NCBI GenBank assembly: GCA_002733945.2
Contig: NVXO02000006.1
Coordinates: forward strand, 56,708-66,133
DNA length: 9,426 nucleotides
Source of the DNA: Sulfurimonas sp.
GTDB lineage: Bacteria > Campylobacterota > Campylobacteria > Campylobacterales > Sulfurimonadaceae
Reading direction: 5' to 3'
Shown piece by piece: positions 1 to 7,071 of the stretch. The first letter of the stretch is position 1. Each line of letters opens with the position of its first letter. The position numbers were made by a program, and so were the translations under genes. The notes under the pieces were generated by a model. The model was not told the DNA's origin and ran no database searches. It was given only the letters and a program-made list of their open reading frames with translations.

Positions 1-879
1 CAGCCTTTACCCAAACTATTCTCCTTGTACTTACTTATTGCCATTGGGTTACATGGTGGCTACGAGCTATCAAAGAGTGGTTTTAACCTCTATATATTTA
101 AAGCACTTTCTCTAGCTGTCTTTATGTCTCTTCTTGTTCCAATGTATAGTTTTTTCATTCTAAAGAGAAAGATTGATGTTTATAACGCCATTGCGATAGC
201 TGCTACCTTTGGTTCCATTAGTGCTGTTACATTTATCACAGGGATCACATACCTAGATACAATTGGCGTAGAGTATGGTGGTTTCATGGTAGCTTCTATG
301 ACACTTATGGAGTCACCTGCTATCGTTATTGGTTTAGTTTTTGCAGCACTTTTTGCAAAAGATCCAAAAGCAGACCCTAATGAGAAAACAGATTGGGGTG
401 AGATACTAAGAGAAGCTTTTTTAAATCCTTCAGTATTTTTACTTGTTGGAGCACTCTTTATCGGAATAGTAACAGGAGAAAAAGGCTGGACATCGATGGA
501 ACCACTTTTTGGAGTACTCTTTAAAGGTTTCCTTGCATTTTTCCTTCTTGACATGGGGCTTGTTGCGGCACGAAAGATTCATGAACTCAAAAAAGTTGGA
601 TTTTTCTTGATTGGATTTGCACTTATTATGCCAATAGTGAATGCCTCAGTTGCAGTAGGTCTAGCTTACTTTTTTGAACTTGAAAAAGGGGATGCGTTTT
701 TGTTAGCACTTCTAAGTGCAAGTGCATCATACATCGCAGTTCCAGCTGCTATGAGACTCTCAGTGCCACAGGCAAATCCAGGTATCTACCTGCCACTAAG
801 TTTAGCGGTCACCTTTCCTTTTAACATTTCTTTAGGAATACCGCTGTACTATTTTATAATCACTAAAGTATGGGGATAA
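1..879 (+). CDS. sbtA: Sodium-dependent bicarbonate transporter SbtA, 5'-truncated by window edge
   Basis: This is an inner-membrane Na+/HCO3- symporter of the SbtA family (formerly DUF897), which takes up inorganic carbon. The reading frame is open from base 1, so the true start lies outside the window; the TTG at 25 is internal. About 292 residues are visible, against roughly 320-375 for the family, so only an N-terminal helix or so should be missing. The visible part holds about nine hydrophobic segments. Two halves are split near residues 118-140 by a charged cytoplasmic loop (AKDPKADPNEKTDWGEI), as expected for the inverted-repeat fold. Family hallmarks are IGLHGGYEL near the left edge and, near the C-terminus, SASYIAVPAAMRLSVPQANP followed by TFPFNISLGIPLY. 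The loop is short compared with cyanobacterial SbtA. The gene ends 3 bp before a PII-like gene, the usual sbtA-sbtB arrangement. The family call is firm; the substrate is inferred from the family. Confidence 0.9.
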   Translation, partial: QPLPKLFSLYLLIAIGLHGGYELSKSGFNLYIFKALSLAVFMSLLVPMYSFFILKRKIDVYNAIAIAATFGSISAVTFITGITYLDTIGVEYGGFMVASMTLMESPAIVIGLVFAALFAKDPKADPNEKTDWGEILREAFLNPSVFLLVGALFIGIVTGEKGWTSMEPLFGVLFKGFLAFFLLDMGLVAARKIHELKKVGFFLIGFALIMPIVNASVAVGLAYFFELEKGDAFLLALLSASASYIAVPAAMRLSVPQANPGIYLPLSLAVTFPFNISLGIPLYYFIITKVWG

Positions 880-882
880 ACT

Positions 883-1179
883 ATGAAACAAATGAAAAAA
901 GTTGAGTTAATCATCGAGTCCGTTTACATAAACAGACTCTTAGAACTCTTTGAAAACCATGATATACATGGCTATACAATTGTTAAAGATATAGAAGGAT
1001 GTGGAAGTCATGGGCTTAGAACTGCCGATGACGCTAGTGATATATTTAGTAATATATATGTTTTTACACTATGTGAACAGAAAAGTTTTGAACATATGGA
1101 AAAAGATATTCGAAATTTTTTATCAAGATATGGTGGAAAATGTATCTTAAGTGACGTAATGATGCTTGTAGGTGAATAA
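883..1179 (+). CDS. sbtB: PII-like regulator SbtB, partner of SbtA
   Basis: This 98-residue protein has the size and pattern of PII-like SbtB: a beta-alpha-beta half (MKKVELIIESVYINRLLELF), a glycine-rich T-loop around residues 38-53 with G39, G41, G44 and R46, then a second beta-alpha-beta half. SbtB proteins are trimers that bind adenine nucleotides, including cAMP, and gate SbtA at the membrane. It follows sbtA by 3 bp, with GGGGA at 872-876 as a likely ribosome site for ATG 883; ATG 892 is a possible alternative start. The protein ends at VMMLVGE, so the C-terminal R-loop with the CGPxGC cysteine pair known from Synechocystis SbtB is absent. Internal cysteines C40, C64 and C87 remain. The call rests on neighbourhood plus fold pattern, since the sequence has diverged from cyanobacterial examples. 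Confidence 0.8.
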   Translation: MKQMKKVELIIESVYINRLLELFENHDIHGYTIVKDIEGCGSHGLRTADDASDIFSNIYVFTLCEQKSFEHMEKDIRNFLSRYGGKCILSDVMMLVGE

Positions 1180-1182
1180 AAA

Positions 1183-1209
1183 AAGTAGAATTGTGTTAAA
1201 ATTCTACTT
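1183..1209 (+). promoter_or_regulatory. Perfect 10-bp inverted repeat with 7-nt loop, overlapping a possible -10 box upstream of purK
   Basis: AAGTAGAATT (1183-1192) and its exact reverse complement AATTCTACTT (1200-1209) flank GTGTTAA. On the + strand the arm is followed by A residues, so it is not a classical terminator for sbtAB. On the - strand it would be followed by a T run, but no - strand gene ends here. TGTTAAAAT (1194-1202) across the loop and right arm fits an extended -10 (TG n TAAAAT), which would place a start about 22 bases before purK. It may be an operator-like palindrome over the purK promoter or a stabilising hairpin after sbtB. The symmetry is certain; the role is inferred. 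Confidence 0.45.
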
Positions 1210-1230
1210 AAAAACTTCAAAGAGAAAACA

Positions 1231-2382
1231 ATGGATAAAAACTTCAACTATTCTAATTTAAAGCTAGGTATCATCGGTGGTGGTCAACTCGGTAAAATCA
1301 TGTCTCAAAAAGCTAAAAAAATGGGCTTTCATGTTACTATCTTAGACCCTACTTTTAACTGTCCTGCTGCTCAAGTTTCTGATAAGCACATCATGGGTGG
1401 ATTTCATGACGTAGCCATGTTAGAGCAGTTAGTGCAAGAGACAGATGTAACTACATTTGAGTTAGAGCATGTTGAGACTTCTATCTTAAAAGAGTTATAT
1501 GACAGTGGACATATAATTCACCCTTCCCCCTATGTAATAGAGTTAATCCAAAACAAATATGAGCAAAAAAAACTTTTAGACGAAAGAGGCATTCCCGTTC
1601 CTAAATACAAAAGTGTTGCATCAAAAGAAGATTTAGCTGCGTTTGGTTTTCCTGTTGTTCAAAAAGCAAAACTTGAAGGGTATGACGGCAATGGTGTAAT
1701 GATGCTTAAAAAAGCGGAAGATGTAAAAAATGCAATTCAAGCAGAATCTTTTATAGAAGAGCTTGTAGACATAGATAAAGAATTAGCAATTATCGTAGCG
1801 AGAAATATGCAAGGTCAAATCAAATGTTACCCTGTAGTAGAGATGCTTTTTGATGATAGAACAAATATCTGTGATATCGTAATGGCACCCGCTAAAATCT
1901 CTAAAGAAATAGAAGAAAAAGCAGTTGAGATATCTACAAAATGTATCGAAATTCTTGATGGCGTTGGTATCTTTGGTGTTGAGCTTTTCTTAACAAAGAG
2001 TGGTGATATACTCGTCAATGAAATCGCTCCAAGACCGCATAACTCAGGGCACTATACTGTTGAAGCATGTGCAACCTCACAGTTTGAGCAGATCATCCGT
2101 GCTGTTACAAACTTACCTCTTGGTTCTACAAAACTACTCTCTCCATCTGTTATGGTTAACTTACTTGGTGAAGAAGGTTATGCTGGTGAACCGTTTATTG
2201 ATGGTATTCATGATGCGTTAGAGATCCCTGAACTTTCATTTCATTTTTATGGAAAGACTTTTACAAAACCATTTAGAAAGATGGGACACATCACAATTTT
2301 AGATGATGATATAGACAAGGCACTCGAAAAAGCGATGAGAGCAAAAAATATTTTAAAAATTAAAGGAAGTAAAAAGATATGA
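1231..2382 (+). CDS. purK: N5-carboxyaminoimidazole ribonucleotide synthase PurK
   Basis: PurK is a cytosolic ATP-grasp enzyme of de novo purine synthesis that converts AIR, ATP and bicarbonate to N5-CAIR. At 383 residues it is slightly longer than E. coli PurK (355). Visible signatures are the N-terminal glycine-rich turn [13 protein letters not shown] (residues 12-24), the ATP-binding segment [16 protein letters not shown] (141-156) and the metal/substrate segment [18 protein letters not shown] starting at N263. It is preceded by a modest ribosome site (AAAGAGA) and by the inverted repeat at 1183-1209. Its stop overlaps the start of purE by four bases (ATGA), which indicates translational coupling with the enzyme that uses its product. 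Nothing looks truncated or frameshifted. Confidence 0.96.
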   Translation: MDKNFNYSNLKLGIIGGGQLGKIMSQKAKKMGFHVTILDPTFNCPAAQVSDKHIMGGFHDVAMLEQLVQETDVTTFELEHVETSILKELYDSGHIIHPSPYVIELIQNKYEQKKLLDERGIPVPKYKSVASKEDLAAFGFPVVQKAKLEGYDGNGVMMLKKAEDVKNAIQAESFIEELVDIDKELAIIVARNMQGQIKCYPVVEMLFDDRTNICDIVMAPAKISKEIEEKAVEISTKCIEILDGVGIFGVELFLTKSGDILVNEIAPRPHNSGHYTVEACATSQFEQIIRAVTNLPLGSTKLLSPSVMVNLLGEEGYAGEPFIDGIHDALEIPELSFHFYGKTFTKPFRKMGHITILDDDIDKALEKAMRAKNILKIKGSKKI

Positions 2383-2906
2383 GTAAAGCATTAGTTGGAA
2401 TTATTATGGGGAGTGACTCTGACCTTCCAGTTATGAGTGCTGCCATCGCCATGTGTGAAGAGTTTGGTATCGCTTATGAAGTAGATATCGTATCTGCACA
2501 CAGAACACCACAAAAACTTGTAGAGTATGCTAAAAGTGCACAGGACAGAGGTCTTGTAGTCATCATAGCAGGTGCTGGTGGAGCAGCTCACTTGCCTGGA
2601 ATGGTTGCCGCTGAATCTGTGCTTCCTGTTATAGGCGTACCTGTTAGAAGTTCATCTTTAGATGGTATGGACTCACTACTTTCAATCGTTCAGATGCCTG
2701 GTGGTGTTCCCGTTGCAACTGTAGCTATAAACGGTGCCAAAAACGCAGGAATTTTAGCAGCTCAAATTATAGGTGCACAGGACAACTCACTAAGAGAAAA
2801 GATTACAGCATATAAACTAAATATGAAAGCTGAAGTAGACAAGAAGTCTGAGAACCTAAGTGCTATGGGTTATAAAAAATACTTAGAACAAATGCCTAAA
2901 AAATAA
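2379..2906 (+). CDS. purE: N5-carboxyaminoimidazole ribonucleotide mutase PurE (class I)
   Basis: PurE moves the carboxyl group of N5-CAIR to make CAIR, the step after PurK. The 175-residue protein shows the class I signatures [13 protein letters not shown] (residues 7-19), VSAHRTPQ (38-45, with the catalytic-type His41), [16 protein letters not shown] (62-77) and [20 protein letters not shown]. The partnership with PurK supports class I, since class II PurE works directly with CO2 and needs no PurK. AAAGGAAG at 2362-2369, inside the purK tail, is a good ribosome site for ATG 2379. An unrecognised gene starts 4 bp beyond the stop, so all three are probably co-transcribed. Confidence 0.96.
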   Translation: MSKALVGIIMGSDSDLPVMSAAIAMCEEFGIAYEVDIVSAHRTPQKLVEYAKSAQDRGLVVIIAGAGGAAHLPGMVAAESVLPVIGVPVRSSSLDGMDSLLSIVQMPGGVPVATVAINGAKNAGILAAQIIGAQDNSLREKITAYKLNMKAEVDKKSENLSAMGYKKYLEQMPKK

Positions 2907-2910
2907 CTCT

Positions 2911-3564
2911 ATGAAAAAAATAATATCTGATATACATAATGGCATACAAAACAGTCGAAAAACAATTGAATTTCTCATAAAAAACAGTAAGTGGACGTGG
3001 GTTGGTGACTACCCTGTCGCTGTTGTTAACGAAATCACTAGAATTAAAGATGAAGAAAGTCTCAAAAAGCTACAAGAGATAAACTTCTTTGACGCGGAGG
3101 GTTTCTCAAAACACTCTTATACGACAAAAGAGATAAAGTACTTAAAAGAGCATGTGCCTTCTGCCATTAAAACTGCTTATTGTTTATGTCTCAAAAAACA
3201 ACGAAACCATGACTACAATTTTTTAGAAAAGTTTCCACATGACCGTTGGAAAAAAGTAACCGATGAAGACAACTTTGAAGCTCTTGTAGAGTTTTCAAAA
3301 TTTACAACAGATGATGACAGTAAAATAATTGAAACTGCCCTACGAGACATAATGAGAAGTTCAAAAGAAATACCATCGCTTAAACGCATCGGTTTTGTGT
3401 GGATAGTAACTCTTCCTAAGACTATAAATATAATCGATATACTAGAACACTACTTTGGTGACAACCATATATTTGTCGAAGCAGGACGAAAGATCACTTA
3501 TATCGCATGGGGTGATACACTCGCAAACATTAACATGAGATACTTCGTTAATACTCCTTCATAA
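2911..3564 (+). CDS. Unrecognised 217-residue protein co-transcribed with purKE
   Basis: I do not recognise this protein. It begins 4 bp after purE, with no convincing ribosome site, so translation is probably coupled to purE. It appears cytosolic: no signal peptide and no membrane segment. The first ~130 residues are rich in Lys, Glu, Asp and aromatic residues and look mainly helical. After residue ~140 comes an alternating pattern (RIGFVWIVTLPKTINIIDIL, then HIFVEAGRKITYIAWGD) that suggests beta-strands of a compact domain. A CLCLKK segment lies near the middle. The frame is open throughout, codon use resembles the neighbours, and an independent promoter follows at 3593, so this gene closes the purKE unit. 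That it is a real gene is very likely; any purine-related role is guesswork from position alone. Confidence 0.8.
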   Translation: MKKIISDIHNGIQNSRKTIEFLIKNSKWTWVGDYPVAVVNEITRIKDEESLKKLQEINFFDAEGFSKHSYTTKEIKYLKEHVPSAIKTAYCLCLKKQRNHDYNFLEKFPHDRWKKVTDEDNFEALVEFSKFTTDDDSKIIETALRDIMRSSKEIPSLKRIGFVWIVTLPKTINIIDILEHYFGDNHIFVEAGRKITYIAWGDTLANINMRYFVNTPS

Positions 3565-3592
3565 GCTTCACACTTTCTTTACACTCCAAGTA

Positions 3593-3621
3593 TATAATTT
3601 CATATCAAAACCCCAAAGGAG
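3593..3621 (+). promoter_or_regulatory. Promoter -10 box and strong ribosome site for the binding-protein gene
   Basis: TATAAT at 3593-3598 is a consensus -10 hexamer 31 bases before the start codon, in a 64-bp gap. No good -35 box is seen at 16-18 bp spacing, which is usual for sigma-70 promoters of Campylobacterota. AAAGGAG at 3615-3621, seven bases before ATG 3629, is the best Shine-Dalgarno sequence in the window. Together they mark a separate transcription unit, likely well translated. Confidence 0.6.
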
Positions 3622-3628
3622 TTATAGT

Positions 3629-4603
3629 ATGAAATTATATACAAAGATTGCATCTAGTGCATTGTTTACACTTGCTTTACTACCGGTAAATATATATGCA
3701 AAAAATGAGGCTGGTCAGAACCATGACTATAGAACTTTTCACATAAATAAATGTGTTCAATACGGAAATATCAGTGATTCATACAATTCGGACTTAACTA
3801 TATATGTTGCTGGTAATCAGTTTATGGCGATGGAAGAGTTAATACATGACTTCCAAAGTAAAAATCCCGATATAAAAAAAATATACTTAGAGACGATTCC
3901 ACCTGGACAGATTTTAAAAGGACAGATTTTAAAACAAGGTTTTATTAACGGAATAAAAACTGCACAAAATCCTGACCTTTTTGCTAGTGTTAACCTAGGG
4001 CACCTGAAAAAACTTAAAGCCAAAAACATTATGGATGACTATATCATTTATACACATAATAAGTTAGAATTAATGGTTGCTAAAGGTAATCCAAAAAATA
4101 TCAAAGGTCCTCAAGATTTAGTAAACAAGTCTTTAGTAAAGTCTCTTCCAAATCCTTTAACAGAAGGTATTTTTAAATTTTATGGTTCAGCAATGCTTAA
4201 AAAACTTGGCATATATGAAGAAGTTACAGCGAACAAACAATGTAAAGGCTGTTGGGCCATCAAAGGTGAAACTTTCTTCACACAAAGACACCATAGAGAA
4301 ACACCCTACCTTATAGAAAACGGAAAAGCTGATGTTGGAATCGTATGGGCGACAGAAGTAGAACATGCAAAAAAAGAGGGTCGTGAACTTGAAGGTGTAG
4401 AAATATCTAATGCTTATAATATGGGTGATAAAGTTGGTTATGCTATTGGTATACTTAAAACAGGTAAACATCCTTACAATGCTTCGAGATACCTTGCTTA
4501 CTTAACAAGTAGTTCTGCACAAAATATTTATGCTAGTTATGGTTTTACTAAAGCTACAAATGAAGATTTAACGCTAAAAGCGATTCCTCAAACGACTCGT
4601 TAA
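3629..4603 (+). CDS. Exported substrate-binding protein (type 2 periplasmic fold) with CxxC and HH motifs
   Basis: The protein has 324 residues. A Sec signal peptide (lysine-bearing start, hydrophobic core, likely cleavage after NIYA, residue 24) sends it to the periplasm. From residue ~55 the pattern LTIYVAGNQFMAMEELIHDF resembles the first lobe of molybdate/thiosulfate-type binding proteins. YTHNKLELMVAKGNPKNIKG, LVKSLPNPLTEG, and the late ENGKADVGIVWATEVEHAKK and YLTSSSAQNIYASYGF segments are also typical of this superfamily. Unusual features are C42, a C205-K-G-C208-W motif and H221-H222 soon after, which could bind metal or form a disulfide; CxxCW is not a haem site (CxxCH). It has its own promoter, and no permease or ATPase gene lies beside it. 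The superfamily is a confident call; the ligand is unknown. Confidence 0.75.
   Translation: MKLYTKIASSALFTLALLPVNIYAKNEAGQNHDYRTFHINKCVQYGNISDSYNSDLTIYVAGNQFMAMEELIHDFQSKNPDIKKIYLETIPPGQILKGQILKQGFINGIKTAQNPDLFASVNLGHLKKLKAKNIMDDYIIYTHNKLELMVAKGNPKNIKGPQDLVNKSLVKSLPNPLTEGIFKFYGSAMLKKLGIYEEVTANKQCKGCWAIKGETFFTQRHHRETPYLIENGKADVGIVWATEVEHAKKEGRELEGVEISNAYNMGDKVGYAIGILKTGKHPYNASRYLAYLTSSSAQNIYASYGFTKATNEDLTLKAIPQTTR
3905..3934 (+). repeat. Exact 15-bp tandem duplication inside the binding-protein gene
   Basis: The 15-base unit GGACAGATTTTAAAA occurs twice head to tail (3905-3919 and 3920-3934). It preserves the frame and encodes GQILK twice, residues 93-102. Identity at every base, including third positions, is consistent with a recent slippage duplication, although the family may normally have a similar doubled peptide here. 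Confidence 0.85.
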
Positions 4604-4623
4604 TACTCCTTAAATCTACATTT

Positions 4624-4659
4624 TGATATAATTACTACCATTAATATAAACAATAGGAA
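4624..4659 (+). promoter_or_regulatory. Extended -10 promoter and ribosome site for gatA
   Basis: TGATATAAT (4624-4632) is a perfect extended -10 (TGn TATAAT). No -35 box is evident. AGGAA at 4655-4659 lies five bases before GTG 4665. An in-frame TAA at 4647-4649 rules out a start further upstream, which supports the GTG initiation codon. Confidence 0.65.
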
Positions 4660-4664
4660 TTTTA

Positions 4665-6008
4665 GTGATTACATTAAAAGAAGCGCTTGCACTTAGTAAA
4701 GACGAACTTAACAAATTTAAAGATGATTTAAAAGCTAAAATAGAAGCGAATCCTGAACTCAACGCATACATCGATGTTAAAAATGTCGGTGAGGGTGTAC
4801 CTATTGCCATTAAAGACAACATTCAAGTGAAAGGCTGGTCTGTTACTTCTGCTTCAAATATCCTTCAAGGTTATATCGCTCCATACAATGCAACTGTTAT
4901 CGACAAACTTACAGATGCTGGTTTATCCCCTTTTGGTCGTGCTAATATGGATGAGTTTGCTATGGGTTCGACTACAGAGTCAAGCTTTTATGGTAAAACA
5001 CTTAATCCTATAAACCCTGAGTATGTACCTGGTGGAAGTTCTGGTGGATCTGCTGCTGCTGTTGGTGCTGGTCTTGCCATCGCCGCTTTAGGGTCTGATA
5101 CGGGTGGGTCTATCCGTCAACCTGCTGCGTTTTGTGGAATAGTAGGAATGAAACCAACGTATGGTCGTGTATCTCGTTATGGTTTAGGGGCATATGCTTC
5201 AAGTCTTGACCAAATTGGTCCACTTACTCAAAATGTTGAAGATGCTGCAATTTTGTATGACATCATTAGTGGTTCATGCGAAAAAGACTCTACAAATGCA
5301 ATGAAAGATGACAAAGTAACTCCTTCTTTAAACGCAGATAGAAAACTCCGTATAGCTATACTTCCTGAGTATTTAAAGAGTGCGAACCAAGATATTAAAG
5401 ATGCCTATGCTAAGGCTATAGAAGCACTAAAATCTCAAGGTCACACTATAGTAGAACACGAGATGAAAGACTCTAAGTTTGATATCTCCGCTTATTATAT
5501 AACTGCTACTGCTGAAGCAACTACAAACCTCGCTCGTTATGATGGTATCCGTTATGGTAACCGTGTTGAAGGCAAAAACCTAGAAGAGACTTTCATTAAC
5601 ACTCGTAGTAATGGTTTTGGTGATGAAGTTAAACGCCGTATCATGCTTGGTAACTTCGTACTCTCAAGTGGATACTACGAAGCTTATTATGTAAAAGCAC
5701 AAAAAGCACGTCATATCATTAAAGACAATTATGCAAAAATATTTGAAGATGTTGATTTGATTTTATCTCCTGTTGCACCAACTGTTGCACCAAAATTTGG
5801 AGAACTCGCAACTCCTATGGATATGTACCTCAGTGATATTTATACTATCAGTGTAAACCTTGCTGGTCTTCCTGCTCTTTCACTTCCTATCATGAAAAAT
5901 GCAGATGCTATGCCAGTTGGTTTACAACTCATAGCTTCAGCTTATGATGAGCAGACTCTTTTTGATGGTTCACTTTCACTTGAACGCGAGATAAACTACC
6001 AAGTTTAA
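4665..6008 (+). CDS. gatA: Aspartyl/glutamyl-tRNA amidotransferase subunit A (GatA)
   Basis: GatA is the amidase subunit of GatCAB. It releases ammonia from glutamine so that GatB can convert misacylated Glu-tRNA(Gln) and/or Asp-tRNA(Asn) to the amidated form. The amidase-signature triad is visible: Lys50 (IAIKDN), cis-Ser125 (GGSSGGS) and nucleophile Ser149 ([13 protein letters not shown]). The spacing of 75 and 24 residues is the same as in characterised GatA proteins. The length of 447 is shorter than the ~485 of Gram-positive GatA, because the N-terminus is about 30 residues shorter. Translation starts at GTG 4665 after AGGAA; no other start is available because of the upstream stop. The stop codon shares a base with the next ATG (TAATG), so the downstream membrane protein is coupled to gatA. 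gatB and gatC are not in this window. Confidence 0.96.
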   Translation: MITLKEALALSKDELNKFKDDLKAKIEANPELNAYIDVKNVGEGVPIAIKDNIQVKGWSVTSASNILQGYIAPYNATVIDKLTDAGLSPFGRANMDEFAMGSTTESSFYGKTLNPINPEYVPGGSSGGSAAAVGAGLAIAALGSDTGGSIRQPAAFCGIVGMKPTYGRVSRYGLGAYASSLDQIGPLTQNVEDAAILYDIISGSCEKDSTNAMKDDKVTPSLNADRKLRIAILPEYLKSANQDIKDAYAKAIEALKSQGHTIVEHEMKDSKFDISAYYITATAEATTNLARYDGIRYGNRVEGKNLEETFINTRSNGFGDEVKRRIMLGNFVLSSGYYEAYYVKAQKARHIIKDNYAKIFEDVDLILSPVAPTVAPKFGELATPMDMYLSDIYTISVNLAGLPALSLPIMKNADAMPVGLQLIASAYDEQTLFDGSLSLEREINYQV

Positions 6009-6424
6009 TGCTCTACACATTCATACACACCATCCACATCTACTCTGTATTTATTTATGGGGGATTTCTTTTTGTGGATATTCTCTTTCTCTCAAAAATA
6101 AAACAAAGTCTGAGTGAAGAGGAACATAAAAAAGCTCGTGAAGCTATTATGATACATGTACGTAAAGTTGTACCCTATTCCCTTATGGTTGCAGTTGCAA
6201 GTGGGCTTTATCTTTTCTCCCAAGTTTTTGGTGCAATTAGTGAAAATGGTATGAGTTATTTTCAAATCGTTTTAAGTATCAAAGCATTTTTAGGTTTATG
6301 GTTGGGTTTTCGTGGAATTAACCAAAAGTTTTTTGGGATTCAACCTTGGATTTTCAAAGCACACCTCTTCCCTTTTAGTCTTGTAGCCCTTATAATTTTA
6401 CTTTCCCAAATAATGTACTTATAA
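6008..6424 (+). CDS. Small four-helix integral membrane protein with conserved-looking histidines
   Basis: This 138-residue protein begins within the gatA stop (TAATG), with only a weak ribosome site, so it is probably translated by re-initiation. It has about four membrane helices: residues 5-29, 55-75, 84-104 and 115-136. H7 and H10 lie in the first helix (HTIHIYSVFIYGGF), H50 sits before the second, and H119 lies in the fourth (KAHLFPFS). The basic, acidic stretch between helices 1 and 2 is a probable cytoplasmic loop. Histidines in a small four-helix bundle recall CopD-like or b-type haem membrane proteins, but I cannot confirm a family. A link to GatCAB function is not implied by the coupling alone. 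A new promoter follows at 6436. Confidence 0.8.
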   Translation: MLYTFIHTIHIYSVFIYGGFLFVDILFLSKIKQSLSEEEHKKAREAIMIHVRKVVPYSLMVAVASGLYLFSQVFGAISENGMSYFQIVLSIKAFLGLWLGFRGINQKFFGIQPWIFKAHLFPFSLVALIILLSQIMYL

Positions 6425-6435
6425 TAATTCTAATA

Positions 6436-6444
6436 TGCTATAAT
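6436..6444 (+). promoter_or_regulatory. Extended -10 promoter upstream of the frameshifted gene
   Basis: TGCTATAAT (6436-6444) matches TGn TATAAT exactly and is followed by AAAGGA and then ATG 6478. The promoter and ribosome site look intact even though the gene they serve is disrupted. The stretch resembles the leader of guaB (TATAATCC, an A+T-rich spacer, AAAGGAT, GACC, ATG). Confidence 0.6.
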
Positions 6445-6477
6445 CCCTAAATTATAAATATTCAAAGGATTGACCAA

Positions 6478-7061
6478 ATGAAAAAACTATTCATAATTAC
6501 ACTCATAACATACCTTTTTTTTAAGTAACTTACAAGCAGAAACAACATGCCAAGCAGTGTCAACTGTCAACACTAGTATAACAAGTTTAAATACGACTGT
6601 TACAAATCAACAAGCACTTGTATCCAAGCTCTCAGATGATATTGGTGTTATCTGATAGAATTGGTACCATGGCTGATAAAATTGTTACAACAGAAAAGCT
6701 GTTAGCCGATACTCTTATTGTATTAACTGGCAATGCAAACTTAGGAAGTTCAAGTTCTACTACTGGAGTAGCTCTTACAAAACCATTAGATGGGACAATC
6801 GCTTCAAAAAACACAGCCCCTACTATTGAGATGAGTACATCATCTACAACATATCTCTTATATGCCTCAACAGAACCTACATTTGGTGATACAACAACTA
6901 TCTCTTTATATATAGAATCAGCTAATGGATTAACTACATCATGGGAAAAAGTTGTAAACTTTACTGGAAGCAATAGTACTATATATATTGCAGTCAAAAG
7001 CATAGATGTTAACAACAAAATTTCAAGCCTCTCTAACGGGGTAAAGCTTACTTTACAATAA
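6478..7061 (+). pseudogene. Secreted coiled-coil/beta-domain protein, broken by two frameshifts
   Basis: From ATG 6478 (ribosome site AAAGGA) the frame gives MKKLFIITLITYLFFK and stops at 6526. Removing one T from the T8 run at 6515-6522 extends the start to a normal signal peptide, LITYLFLSNLQA, followed by ETTCQA, and the frame stays open to TGA 6653. A second shift near 6647-6651 (GGTGTTATCTGAT) then joins the frame that runs to TAA 7061. With both repaired the product is about 193 residues: signal peptide, a Ser/Thr-rich coiled-coil-like stretch (SKLSDDIGV, then LSDRIGTMADKIVTTEKLL), and a C-terminal beta-rich domain (TISLYIESANGL, SWEKVV, IYIAVKSIDVNNK). That domain matches the neighbouring lipoprotein. 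The long open piece from 6618 should not be read as a free-standing gene. Function is unknown. Sequencing error or phase variation at T8 are alternatives for the first shift. Confidence 0.7.
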
Positions 7062-7071
7062 AGGAAACTTC

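Noticed and set aside
180..554. 124-codon open frame on the - strand inside sbtA
   Set aside because: It lies wholly antisense to a clear transporter gene, has no family-like motif and no ribosome site of note; it is a by-product of sbtA codon use.
4241..4255. Haem-binding CxxCH motif in the binding protein
   Set aside because: The residue after the second cysteine is Trp, not His, so it is not a c-type haem attachment site.
4187..4471. 94-codon - strand frame inside the binding-protein gene
   Set aside because: The composition (many Phe, Tyr, Ser, Cys) is what antisense of A+T-rich coding DNA gives, and the + strand protein is well supported.
6632..7018. 128-codon - strand frame opposite the broken secreted-protein gene
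   Set aside because: The + strand frame has the domain shared with the next gene; the antisense frame has no recognisable motif or start signals.
6618..7061. Stand-alone gene starting at TTG 6618
   Set aside because: The TTG has no ribosome site, and the preceding frames supply a signal peptide and coiled-coil start that join it after two single-base corrections, so it is the 3' part of the gene beginning at 6478.
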